Assembly (NCBI GenBank): GCA_034387635.1
Contig: JAOANU010000015.1
Location: forward strand, 248,001-312,000
Reading direction: 5' to 3'
Source: Rhodosporidiobolus odoratus
Lineage: Eukaryota; Basidiomycota; Microbotryomycetes; Sporidiobolales; Sporidiobolaceae
Length of the DNA: 64,000 nucleotides
The position numbers and the translations under genes are program-made. Below, one piece after another: positions 48,762-60,605 of this stretch; the first letter of the stretch is position 1; the number at the start of each line of letters is the position of its first letter. The notes beneath the pieces were generated by a model. It ran no database searches. It was not told where the DNA came from and saw nothing but the letters and a program-made list of their open reading frames with translations.

Positions 48762-50084
48762 TCACGGCGAGCCTCCCCGAGGATGCTGCTTCTCCGCATC
48801 CGTCAGGCTGGACAAGACGCACGTATTGAGCCTCCAAGCGTCCAAACTATCAGAAAAGGCCAGGCAGAAAGGACTCACGGAACATAATTGACCCCAAACA
48901 GCTTGGTTTGCTTGACCTCGCTGTGCTCATCCTTGTCGACTTGCCAGATCGCTTGCATCCCATCACCGACAGGGATGAACATCCTGCCTGGGCTGGCAAG
49001 TTGTTCGATCAAGGCTGGAGGCGTAGTGGGCGCAGCTGCGCCGACGTGGATGACCTGTACCAAGAGATGGTCGAATGCACCGTTGTGTGGGAGCCAGACA
49101 GTATAGCAAGAGCGAGAGAAAGGTTGACAGAGGAGATCTCTAGGTAGACGCACCTGCCATCCCCCCTCCGGCCTGAACCCTTTCGGCGCTCCTTTTCTCC
49201 CATCCGCGAGGATGACCTGCACTCTCTTCTCCTGACCCTGCTGAACAGGACTGGTAGCGTCTCCGGAAAGATGCAGTGCTGTCGCTGGATCGGTCGCGAG
49301 GTTTGCACGGCCCATTTCGACGAGACCGGGGAGGTGGTCGATCCCGAGGACGGTGCCGCTGGGCTGGACGAGGGAATGGAAGATGCCGAGGAGGTAGCCT
49401 GAACCCGAGCCTGATCAGTAGCCAGGAAGGGTGGACACGGTCGAGCGCATTGATTTCGTTGCAGAGATGGCGCAGGCGGGCGCGTCACCGGCAAAGATCG
49501 TGTGAAGGAGGACCGCGCCGAGAGAAATATGGAAGCAAGCTTGTCAGTCCCTGCTCGACTTCGCCATGACCAGAAAAGAGCGAACCGACGTCTAGCACAT
49601 TCGCTCCGGGCTTGAGAAGAGGTTCCAGGTTTTCAACGGCACTGAAGCGAAGGAGAAAAGAGACGAAGAAGCTAAAGTCAGCGTGCCAGCCAAATGGAGC
49701 GACCCTGAGCCAGGAGCGCACTGCGCATGCATATGCGGAGCGCTGATTGTCGCGCCATATCTGTCGACATGCGGATAATAGGAAGTTGCGCCATCAGTAA
49801 AGTAAACTACGCGTTACTGTGCAAGAAGACAGGGCCGAACCCGATATAGCTCGGACTGTCTTGGTAAGCCGCGTAGGCGTCCTGCACATAGTACTTCCTA
49901 TCGACCTGCTTGAATGCCTCGATGACCCTGAACAGAGAGGCTAATCAGGTGTGTCCGCGCCCCCCACATCGCGGGCAAGGGGTGTATAGGAAAGGGTGGC
50001 AGACCTCGGCGTTGAGAGAATACCCGCCTTGGCCAGATTATCGACCAGACCAGAGTTCGTGGAACTGCTGCAACGCCAGGCCAT
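48762..50084 (-). CDS. PCMT1: Protein-L-isoaspartate O-methyltransferase
   Basis: Starts MAWRCSSSTNSGLVDNLAKA, like other PCMTs (MAWR...). Then VIEAFKQVDRKYYV, YQDSPSYIGYGATISAPHMH (substrate region), LENLEPLLKPGANVLDVGSG with SGYLLGIF (SAM motif I), GTVLGIDHLPGLVEMGRANL, ILADGRKGAPKGF and YDAIHVGAAAPTTPPALIEQ. It ends LFGVNYVPLTDAEKQ after an intron whose donor falls inside the Pro codon; the final exon is 48807-48762. Without that splice it would stop at 48875, one codon after YVP. The enzyme methylates isoaspartyl residues so damaged proteins can be repaired, in the cytosol. One donor (gttcgg, after YIG) is non-consensus but needed for YGATISAPH. Confidence 0.93.
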
Positions 50085-50315
50085 GAGGGATGAGAAAGCG
50101 ACGCGGAGGAATCGCAGGATGGGACCGAGAGAAAGGCAAAGGGGCGCGAATCCGGATCACTAGGCGCGAGGTGGTCGAATCGTTCAAGTCTCGCAGGCGA
50201 TATCAAGCCTTTACAGTTGTAGCGGGTGGCGAGAGAAGTAGAAATGGCATCGAGGGGATCCCCTTCCGCCTCTTTTCCACGTCTCCTTCGCTCCATTCAC
50301 GTCTTCCGGCTAGCT

Positions 50316-51965
50316 ATGCCACTCAAACTCCCGCAATCCGCTCTACGCACAACCCGAGCCCTTCGAGCAACCCGCTCTGCTCCTCGACAGCCCGCCCCTT
50401 CGTCATCTCCCCGTCGACTCGCATCCTACATTTCTCACCTCGAACGACCCCCAAAGAAGGGAATCAAGGTTGGCCATGTCTTTGCCGGTCTTGCTCTGCT
50501 GGGTACGGGGCTTTAACCCCTGCAGCTACATGATGAGCGAGCTAACCTCGCCGCTCGCAGGAATCGGTGCCACTTCCTACGGACTCTATCAATTCTATCA
50601 GACGTTCACCGCCTACCCCGACTCTTCAACGCACCCTATTCGCTCAAAGCTGCGCGCCGCCCTGCGTGCCCAGTCCACCGGCGACTTTGACCGCTCGTCG
50701 TCCTTTTTCCAGCAGGCCTACTCTTTGGCTCAGGACCTCTTCTCGACGGGCCAGCTCGCCCCTTCTCGCGAAGAAGCACTGAGGAGGCTGACGGGCATCG
50801 CTGTTCGGTGGGGAGGTATGTGGGAGGAAGCTGGCGAGCTGGGCAAAGCGGTTGAGGCGTACGATACCGGATTCCAGCCCATAGCGGCGCTGGCGGATGG
50901 GTACAAGAGCGAGGGTTGGGCGCCTGCGAACGAGGGAGAAGTCAAGCGCGGAGCGGGGATCGCTATGAAGCTGGGAGACCTGTGGGTACGACTCGGCGGG
51001 ACAGAGGGAGACAAGGAAGCAGAGCGGTATTATACCTGGGCCGTGGAGGAGCTGATGAGGCTCAGCTTGACGGAGAAGCAGAAAGACAAGGTGCAGCAGG
51101 AGCTGAATCGCGGTGTGGTCGTGGGTGAGGAGCCGTTGAAGGGAGAAAAGTCGCAGGAGGGAAATGACCTCGAGCTACCGGGCTGGGTTGGCGAAGTTGA
51201 GCTTGTCGCTGCTTTCGAGCGCTTAGGAGAGTTTTATTCGCGGCAAGGCAAGGTCGAGTACGTGCCTCTGCTTCTACCGTCTGTTTGCCTCTCTCATCGC
51301 TTTCCGTACCGCAGTTTCGCTCAACCGCTCCTGCAACAAGCCATCGTCCTCCTCCTGCCCCCGCCATCGAAGTCCGGACCCAAGCCCCCGCAGCCGCCGG
51401 TTCCGCAACGCTGTCATGCCGCTACTCTGGTACGGCTCCCCCTTTCGCAACTCATTGATGAGCGCTAATCAGGCCCTGCCCTATGCAGATGAACAACCTC
51501 TCTTCTGCCCTCGTCGCTGCCGCCTCACCAACAGCCAAGCAAATAGATGCCTCGGCCCGATGGGCTCACAACGCCCTACACGTTGCGGGTGCTGCTAGGC
51601 GAGAGGCGGACAAGGCACGTGGTGGCAAGGACGTTCCCCTAGCGGAGCGGGAAGAAAAAGAGTGCGAGCTCACCGCCATCGTGTCAGCCTACAACCTTGG
51701 TAAACTGGCAGAGGTCCGATGCTTTTCCTCCTCGATCTCAGCGTTTTTCTTGCGATGTTGACCGCGCTCGTCCTCTTCAACGCTCTCCTCATCCGTGCAG
51801 ATGGCCAAGGACCCCATTTCTGCCGAGCAGCATTTCATTGCTAGCGGCAAAATTGCCCTCAAGCATGGCATGCGCGACGCGGCGCAGCAGGCGAACGAGG
51901 CAATTCGGCGACTCAAGCATCCTACGGCAACGGCGAAAGGCGGGGCTGGGAGAGAGGGGCAGTAG
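50316..51965 (+). CDS. MGR3: Mitochondrial TPR protein, MGR3/TTC19-like
   Basis: Starts MPLKLPQSALRTTRALRATR, an Arg-rich mitochondrial presequence, then KKGIKVGHVFAGLALLGIG and ATSYGLYQFYQTF, a single membrane span joined across the first intron. TPR-like helices follow: FDRSSSFFQQAYSLAQDLF, MWEEAGELGKAVEAYDTGFQ, AGIAMKLGDLWVRLG, RYYTWAVEELMRLSLTEKQK, ELVAAFERLGEFYSRQGK, QIDASARWAHNALHVAG, AYNLGKLAEMAKDPISAEQH. This is the layout of yeast Mgr3, an adaptor of the inner-membrane i-AAA protease, and of animal TTC19. Stop at 51963-51965. An ATG at 50247 lies upstream but would add residues unlike a presequence. Confidence 0.85.
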
Positions 51966-52673
51966 GTAGTACCGTTGGATGGAGGGAAGAAGAGCGAGGC
52001 TGACACAGTGCTGTGCATATGTCCCAGGCTTCATGACACAGTGCTGTGCATATGTCCCAGGCTTCACTGGTGTACTACATCCGAGTGACACCCGACGTTC
52101 CGTCATGCTCAGATCGGATTATGCTTGGGAGAAAAGAACAAAAGACTTGAAGCGAAGCCCGGAGCTACGTTTGCATGAGGTGATACTATTCTGGCATTGT
52201 CCACGACAGATGCCTTGCTGTAGAGACAAGGAAATCTGCGACAGCCGGCGAGGGAGCAGGTGCGAGAGGAGGAACCTCGTCGCTCATCTCCACTCGCCTC
52301 AGACCAATCCGTAAGCTGCTGCTCCCATGCATGCGGTCTCTTTGCAAGCCCGCCAGTCGCGTGTGACCTCTCGAGCACCCTTCAGCGTCGGACGGCGTCG
52401 AAGCGTGGCGATGGATCCTATCGGCCAGTCGTCTGCTGAGGGAGAACGCCTGAAGCTATCTTGCGGAGTCGGGAAGGACAGCTGCCAGAGTTTATCAGGT
52501 ATCAACCACGGCGCACGAACAGTCTACAAGGTGGCGCCTCCCCTTTGCTGACATTCCTCCTCATCTCCCTCCGCACCAACTACTCCCCGTTGCCGTTACA
52601 CGCCTTGGCTCCGTTCGCTGCACCTACCGAATTCCAATATCGCTTACTCAGACTCGGACGATAACTCAGCACC
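51966..52673. other. Intergenic, MGR3 3' end to UBC4 promoter
   Basis: 708 bp. Contains a 33-bp tandem duplication at 52001-52066 and a CT-rich leader before UBC4 (about 52548-52580). No gene recognised in the open frames. Confidence 0.5.
52001..52066 (+). repeat. 33-bp perfect tandem duplication
   Basis: Units 52001-52033 and 52034-52066 are identical (start TGACACAGTGCTGTGCATAT). They lie just after the MGR3 stop, in the likely 3' UTR, and look recent. Confidence 0.9.
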
Positions 52674-53553
<880 letters not shown>

Positions 53554-54109
53554 TCGCCTTACTCGATGACCAAGTACAGTGACGAGAATAAGAGTGAGGG
53601 GCGCTGGCAGGTGGCATGTTCCGTTTTTTCTGAGGTGTCCGAAGGAGTCGTGCTGGCATGGGGCGACTTGTGCCGTATGTCTCCTGCGTTCGCTTGTGCA
53701 ATTTCCCTCTTTCCGCTCCATCTTTCGATTTCTCCTGCTCGTCTCCGTGCTGCCGCTTGCATCCCGCTTGTCAGGCTGAAGAGCTCTTCGCATCCTCGCT
53801 GCTTCCGGCGCGGGCTGCCAGCGTACAAGGAGTGGACCGGGAGAACAGAACAGGACAGGCGGAAAGAGTTCCACGGCGAGGCCGATTTGACGGGACGAAC
53901 AACATGCATGCTTCGATCCTTCGCGGTTTGCTCCTTCCCTCTATGCGTTTATGCTGCTCGACCAGCTAGATCTCTCTCGTAATGCGCTGGCTGCTCCGCG
54001 CTCAGGCCGTCGTCGCCTGACTTTGTCTTCCCCTCTCAGGCTCCTGTCGGAACCTCCCGCTTTCTCACTCGTTATCTGCTGACGAGGAGACCCACGAGAC
54101 TCGCTAGCC
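53554..54109. other. Intergenic, UBC4 3' end to DPBB gene promoter
   Basis: 556 bp. A 138-codon open frame (53566-53982) is present but has no recognisable pattern and overlaps the UBC4 3' end; not called. Nothing else seen. Confidence 0.5.
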
Positions 54110-55279
54110 ATGTCGTCTGCGCTGTCTCCACGCGCGCTTCGCTTCACGCCGCTGCTGTTCCTACTTTGGGCGACCTCGCTCCCACATCGAACCGAAGGGA
54201 AGAACATCTCAACCGTACCCATTTTAACCTCCGGCACAGCATCCTTGACGCACTACGACTTCCCTCTCGGCGCTTACGGATCGTACGTCTCTTGCTCTGT
54301 CCTTTCCCCTTGATCGTTGACCTTTTCTTTTTTCCCCCTTGACAGCTGCGGTTGCTCCCTTGTCTCAACGTACTATCCCACCGCCGCTCTCTCACAAGCT
54401 GCCTATGCGTCAAGCTCGGCGTGGGGTCCGGCTTGCGGGATGTGCTTCAACTTGACACTGGTCCAAACGGTTGGAGCGACGCCGGAATGGGTGCTTGATG
54501 CGGAACACAGCGCGGCTGTGGTGGTCAAGGTCACGGTCGGTCGCCCCCTTACTCAGCCGCTGGAATCGGCGTACTGATGCGCCATGAAACTCAGGACAAG
54601 TGCCCGGCTGGACGCGGTAATCCTGCCAAGGCTTGGTGTGGAGCGACGGACAAGAAGGCAAAGTCAGTCACGGCGTTCCCTAGCGTTTCATCCAGCTCTG
54701 TCCTGATGTAGTATGTTCCTTCCCTGCAGCAAAGCGTAAGCTATCTCAAACGACCCTTTTCCTGATGTTATGACTGGACAGCGCGATCTTCCTGCAGCAA
54801 CCAAACATTGCACTTCGATCTCTCGGCGCCTTCTCCTTCCATCCCCATGTCGTTCTTCCCCACGAACGAGAGCTTCTATGGTTACAGCGATTTTGGGAGC
54901 TGGCTTGTGCGGTACGAGGAGGTTAGTTGCGAATACTGGGCTGGGTGGACGAATGAGACGGTACGATCTCTTCCGCGCTTCTCTCGCTGTTTTCCATAGA
55001 CTTATCATGAGGCTGACCATCTCCTTCATACTGACCTTACAGAGCTTAGGCATCGACGCGACCCTAACAGCTGAAAGTGCTTGCTGCCCGGCCAACCCTT
55101 CGGTAGGTTCCCCTACAACTATCAGGAGTTGGCGTCATACTCACCTGCGACACCCACAGATGGACGACACGGTCTGCGCGTCCTTCTCGCTGAAGGCAGC
55201 AGCAACGCCAGCGGTAGTGCCCGACTACCTGCGCCTGCTCTTGGCGGTCTTCGTCCTCGCCACCCTCGTCGCGCTGTAG
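54110..55279 (+). CDS. Secreted GPI-anchored double-psi beta-barrel (expansin/RlpA-like) protein
   Basis: Starts MSSALSPRALRFTPLLFLLW, a signal peptide. Then HYDFPLGAYGSCGCSLVSTY with YPTAALSQAAYASSSAWGPA and CGMCFNLTLVQT, followed by VVVKVTDKCPAGRGNPAKAW and LHFDLSAPSPS: the DPBB pattern with the HFDLS strand and paired Cys seen in expansin-like and GH45-like proteins. GYSDFGSWLVRYEEVSCEYW follows. The C-terminus VVPDYLRLLLAVFVLATLVA ends in a hydrophobic run that fits a GPI-anchor signal. It probably sits in the cell wall; whether it loosens wall polysaccharide or cuts glucan is unknown. The exon join before LHFDLSA is uncertain (a 6-nt exon, 54730-54735, is possible). Confidence 0.8.
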
Positions 55280-56340
55280 GCGAGCAGTGCCGGCCAATGA
55301 CGCAGAATACAAGGCAACCAGCAGTCGGAGGGCGCACATCACGTCGCTTTGCAAGGATTCGCGCCTTTACTGGCCTTCCCCGCCAACCTCCTATCCTCAA
55401 GTCCGTCCAGCGTGCTCGTCGCCGTCGACACTGCCGATGCAGAGCATTATATAGTAGTCAATCCGAGCCGCCAGATCGCTGCTGCACGGCGCGCTTCGGT
55501 ACGCCTCACCTCCCTTCCTCTTCCTTTCCACCTATTTTAACCCGACTGTATCCCTTGGATGACCCGGCTCGCTGACTCAGTCTTACCTCTATCGGCGCAC
55601 AGGTTCTTCTCCTCGGGCAACCTCTGACATGTATCATCAAGGCCGAGAGGGGCCATACGCGTGCCAGTCACGCAACGTCGACCCTCTAGCACCGAGGCCG
55701 GCGGGCTTCGGGCAACGCTCTGACACGCTCAAGGGGCCCACGCGTCTCGAGATGGCGCCGCGCGGCTGTAGACTTAGGCATAGACGGAGTCGAACCGTGG
55801 TCCCAGAGCAACTGTTGACTTTTCTCTTTTTCCGAGATTGTCAGTCGCCCACATTGCATTTTCTGCTCCTACGCGGCAAGCAGCCGTTGCGCCCAATCGA
55901 CCTCTGACACTCCTCACAATCTCGAGCCGCTTTCTGGTCCGAAAAATGGCTTTTCTGGGCCTCAACTCGAGCCGGATGAGGTCCGAAAAGCCTCCCGTGA
56001 GGTGTTTTTCATGGTCCGAAATTGGCCTCGGAGGGGGCATTTTTCCGGCTCGAGTTCCTGAGGAGTGTCCTAGAAGGTCTCGACATACGTCTTCGTTCCT
56101 CGACCTTGGGAAGGGACCGTCGAACGCTGCTGCTCCGTCTGACTACCGCTGCTCCACCGTAGAACTGCTCCGGAGCTTGTTGCCAAATTGCTGATCCCGC
56201 CTCTTCGCCTCGGATCTTCAGGCGTCCGTACATCCGCTCAACATTCCCTCAGGACGCTCCGCCTTGCCTTCGTTGGTAAGTAGTTGAGGGTTCCTGCTGA
56301 CCGTCCATCCCCCCACACGCCACAGCAGACTTTCAAGACC
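55280..56340. other. Long intergenic region upstream of the Zn2Cys6 gene
   Basis: 1,061 bp, the longest gap in the window. Contains the inverted repeat and GGTCCGAAA copies listed separately, and a tRNA B-box-like string at 55786-55796 without a matching acceptor stem. No convincing gene. Confidence 0.5.
55936..56062. repeat. Inverted repeat with three GGTCCGAA copies
   Basis: AACTCGAGCCGGA (55964-55976) faces its exact complement TCCGGCTCGAGTT (56044-56056), with further partial pairing outside. GGTCCGAA begins at 55936, 55980 and 56013, followed in two cases by GCCTC or GGCCTC. Lies 280-405 bp before the Zn2Cys6 gene start. Could be a regulator binding array or a small decayed mobile element. 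Confidence 0.6.
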
Positions 56341-59300
56341 ATGTCTGAAAGCGAACAACTCTTTCGCCAGCTCTACGACAGCGGTGCCGACCCCTCCTTC
56401 GATGCCCAAAGTCATCTCAACATCGACTCGACAGGCGCCTTCTCCGATCCCGCTTTTTCCGCCCTGCCTCTTCCGGCTCTCCCTCCTCCCATGCACTCTC
56501 GCGAAGGGTCCGGCTCAACCACCTCCTCCATCTCGTGCGTCGCTCCTGCCGACCTCAGCCCTCCCACTCACCCTGCTCTTTCGGGTTCTTCCTCTCGCCC
56601 TCCGAGCGACGAAGTTGCACCATCCGCTCCTGGCAGTGTAGGCGGAGCCAGTCCAGGGTCATCGAGAGCAGGAGGTACGAAGGCGGTGGCTGGCAGGGAA
56701 AAGAAGAAGAGCTCGAAAGACGATGCTGAGGATGGGAAGAAGAAGAAGACTCGCAATCGCAAACCGTCGAGCTGTGCTGCCTGTCGACGCCGTAAACTAA
56801 GGTGCAATCGGGCTGACCCTTGCGATCAGTGCACGGCAAAGGTGCGTTCGAGCCCCTCTGATATCCTGATATCCTCTTCTCGTGGCCTTCGTTTGCATCC
56901 CTTCTCGCCAATCCTTGTCCCGATCATGTCTATCCCGCCGCTTGCCCCTCCCGCTTCTGTTTGATCTGACGCCCGTTGCTACACCAGGGCGAAGCTCACT
57001 TGTGCGATTGGGAGGGTGCCGAACCCCTCTACAAGGTTCGCAATGAGGCTGACACGGAGGAACTCAAGAGTCAGGTCGCTCGACTTGAATCTCTCGTCCG
57101 CTACCTCACGTCCCAGCGTCGCGACGACGAGTCCTTCGAAGGCGCATCCCTCGTTGGCGAAGAAACGGCCTCGCCGCATAGCTCCGTCGTGCAATTTCCC
57201 TCAAAATCGACTCGACAAGCCTCCGGTTCCGCGTCGCAACCGCAGGCCCCGGCGTTGGACATGCGTGCGAACGATCTATGCGAAGGACTCGGTCAGCTAG
57301 CGATCAAGGAGTTCGTCGTGGTAGAAGGAAGCGGAACGGATGCTTGGGCGCCCGGAGGCGGTCGGGGAATGGACTTCGTCGAAGAAGCTCAGCAGTTCGT
57401 CTCCACCATGCCGCAGCAGTTTGGCGTGGCTCAGTCGCCTGCCTTCTCCCTGTCGTCCGGACTCGCTGCCTTCGGGCCTGCGAGCGAGACTTCCAGCTCC
57501 CCCTCCGGTAGTATCAGCTCCCCTGCACCATCGATGCTTAGCCCAAGCCCGCTCGGAACCACCTCATTCGCCAAAGAAGGGCCACCTCTCGCCGATGTCC
57601 TCAAATTTCTACCGTCCCGGAAGCTAGCGACATCAGCCTACACCTACTTTGCCGGATACGTCTCGTGTATGCTCTTTCCGATACCATATCGCACGTGTAC
57701 AGTATCTTGTCGCTGATTACTTCTCGACATCCAGGGTACGCCCACCCCGTCCATCTAAGCTCGTTCGAGGCGCAATGGCGGGAGCTCGAGACCGCCCTCG
57801 CTCTCCCGGACGAAGTGCAGCGCACAAAGGCTATCGACCCTTTCTTCGTCGCGACTTTCCTCGGCGTACTTGCAACCGGGCTGAGCATGATGCCGCCGAA
57901 GCGCGCCATGCGCGATGGGTTCGGGACGGAGCAAGATAAGGACAAGCTGGTTGATAGGTGGCTGGAAGGCGCGATGTTGGCATTGACCTGCGGAAGGGTG
58001 AGCAGCTTTCCTTTCGCCTCCGATAATTTGTCCTTTTGTACAAAAGGCGTCCATTTCTCGTACTCACGACCCGCTTTTGCGCCCCCCTTTCGCCTTTTCT
58101 CCGACCTTTTCCACAGTTCCTCGACAACCCCAGCATCGAAGCCGTCCGCGCTAGTATCGTGCTCGGTACCTTCTTCGTTTTCACCTCGACCGGCGAGCGC
58201 AGCGGCGCTGGCATGGGTCTCCTCTCGCTTGTCGTCCAGATCGCCCTCTCCCTCGGCTTGCATCGCGACCCAGACCGCTCGCCCGGCAAGTACACCTTCT
58301 TCGAAGCGGAAGAACGGCGCCGCCTGTTCTGGAACACCTTCTCCCTCTGCATCTTGTCGTCGGCTTCTTTGAGCAGGACGTGGGCGGTCTTCGACCTGAA
58401 CGGCGTCGACACCAAGCTTCCGCTGGATTGCCATGACCGTAAGTCATTTCCCCCGTGCGTTCAGTCGATCTCTGGCCCACACCACTCTGCATCATCTCCC
58501 AGACGAGATCCTAGATGAGGAAGCTGCGATGGCTGGGATCGAGAAGAGGCAAGGTCGCTTCGAGGAGACGCCAATGACTTCGCTCATCTGCAAGATGAAG
58601 CTAGCCGTTCTAGCTCGCAAGATGGTACGTCAGTATTACTCTGCTGCTCGGATATTTTATGCTGACATCCTGCTACCTCCGCAGAACGACCGCGCCTTCG
58701 GGATCCACCCCGTTCAGTACGAGACTATTCTGGCTCTCGACGGGGAACTTCGGGAGTTCGCCGACAGTATCCCGGCTCGCTATCAGCTTCGCTGCGACCC
58801 GACCGGCGCTCTCGTTCGACCTACGGTGCATGTCACGGTCACCGAGATGAGGGCTTGGTTAGTCCTCTCTCCGCTTTTCTTTCCGTCACAAGCTTTGGGC
58901 TGTCGCTCGCTTCCTTTGCAACTGCTTGCTGACTGTCCCGTGGCACTTACTGCTGCTTTGGCTTTCGCCTCCTGCAGTATGGTCCAGATCTCACTGGCCG
59001 GCGAATTCCTCCGTCTTCATCGCCCCTGGCGTAAGTCGCTCACATACGCTTCTGTCTCGTTGTCCTTTAAAGCCCAACGTTTCGTTCTCAGTACTTCTCG
59101 CCGCAAGCGAGCCTCGCTACCAGTATTCGCGGCAGCAAGCGCTCAAGTGGGCTCGCTTGCTCCTTGCTGTTTACCGCTCGCCTTGTATGCATCTTTCCCT
59201 TGTTACTTTCGTTCCTGAACTGACTCATATCCTTTTCATAGCGTGCTCGAAAGCCAAATGGGGAGGACTGAGCTACAAGGTTAGTCAGTCTCCCGCTTCA

Positions 59301-60293
59301 GTGTACCTGCGCGTGCTCACGAAACCTCCCTCCTTCTGCAGGCCACCAACGCCGCCATTGTCCTTGCTATCGACACTCTCGCCTTCCCGGACGGCTCGGA
59401 GGTCAGCCAGAACCGCTCCATCGTCAACGCGGTCTACAAGCAGATTGATGCGCAATCGCCGTTCTCGGCACGCTACTTTTTTCTTCCGCTCTTCTTCGTT
59501 GCGGCCGCTGATGATCGAAGCCTCTTTGTACTTGCAGAGCTTGTGCCGCAAAGGTGCTCGTGTATTGCGTTTCCTCCTCGACAAAGAGGCCTCACTTTCT
59601 GCGCAACGCGACCAGCGCCGGCAGAACAAGCGCTCCAAGATGGAGGAAACTACCGCCTTCCCGTCGCAAGGCCTCCGAAATGTCTTCGACTCTTCTGTGT
59701 ACGGGCAACCGTGGCTACTCGACCGCGACGAGGATGCATTGCCGCACAAAAACAATGCCAGAATGGCATCCGGCGATTACTTCTCCGCCATTCCCTCGCA
59801 AGCCTACCCAGCCCAGAGTCTGCCTCAGGTCTCCCGGGCTGATACACGTCCCACACCTCTCCCTCTCCCACGCCAACGCGTCACTTCTCAGCCCCGCCCT
59901 CCCTCGGCAGCTCCATCCTCGCTCGACACGGCCAATTTCGTCGACAGCGCTGGTGGTTTCTCCTTCGACTTCCTCGTTCCTCAACCGGGACCTTACGCTT
60001 CGCCCGCACCCACCGACTACTCCTACCTTTCCCCTTATGCTCATTCGCATGCGCAGCACCCTCCGCCCGTCTACCCGCAGCCGCCCGGTTACTCTTCTCA
60101 GCCTTCTTCCCACGCAACCACGCCAGCTTATCCTCCTCCTCCTCAGTCGACGTCGCACCCATACTCGAGTCAGCCGGTCTACTCTAGTCAGCCGGCGTAC
60201 TCGAGCCAGCCGGCATACCTCAATCTGCTCGATGCAAAAGCTCGGCAATCGAATGACAGCGCCTCTACCTCGTACCCTCTCCCCCGCTACTGA
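56341..60293 (+). CDS. Zn2Cys6 transcription factor with fungal-specific regulatory domain
   Basis: Starts MSESEQLFRQLYDSGADPSF, then Ser/Pro-rich sequence. The zinc cluster reads CAACRRRKLRCNRADPCDQC, then TAKGEAHLC across an intron, preceded by a basic run (KKKKTRNRKPSS). The linker EELKSQVARLESLVRYLTSQ is a coiled-coil dimerisation element. The middle region matches the fungal_trans domain: DPFFVATFLGVLATGLSMMP, GERSGAGMGLLSLVVQIALS, LGLHRDPDRSPGKYTFFEAE and ERRRLFWNTFSLCILSS. Later exons carry VQISLAGEFLRLHRPW and IVLAIDTLAFPDGSE. The tail is Pro/Tyr/Ser/Gln-rich with YSSQP repeats. Stop 60291-60293. It binds CGG-type DNA sites; the target pathway cannot be named, as the neighbours are not a metabolic cluster. 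Confidence 0.88.
60170..60222 (+). repeat. 18-bp coding repeat (YSSQPx)
   Basis: Three imperfect 18-bp copies encode YSSQP(V/A) in the Zn2Cys6 protein tail. Confidence 0.7.
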
Positions 60294-60605
60294 TCTTGTA
60301 TCTTCGTTGTTTCCGTGTGTCCGTGTTGGAATAAGAGACTGTACAGTACCGTGTTCACTTTGTCTGAGCAGGAGGGCCTGGCGAGCTGCTAGCCTCGACG
60401 CCCGTTGCGCATGTCTACTGGATCGGCAGCTACACAGCGACATGGCGAGCGGCATCGAAGCGGGCTCGACATCAGCGGCGCTGGCGGGTCGATTGGGAAG
60501 GTGGGGCTGGTGTCTTCGCCTTTTGGCGTTGGCGTCGCCAGGCGCCACGGCGCTTGTCATGAGCACGTTGATGCGCAGCGTGTGAGATGGTCGATAACTT
60601 ACAGC
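60294..60605. other. Intergenic, Zn2Cys6 3' end to membrane-protein gene
   Basis: 312 bp. GC-rich; an in-frame upstream ATG near 60411 exists but gives no signal-like sequence. Nothing else seen. Confidence 0.4.

Noticed and set aside
53566..53982. 138-codon open frame after UBC4
   Set aside because: No domain, odd composition, overlaps the UBC4 3' end.
55770..55860. tRNA B-box-like sequence (GGTTCGACTCC on the minus strand)
   Set aside because: The T-stem has a mismatch and no 5' acceptor half pairs with the 3' flank TATGCCT, so not a tRNA gene; at most a fragment or chance.
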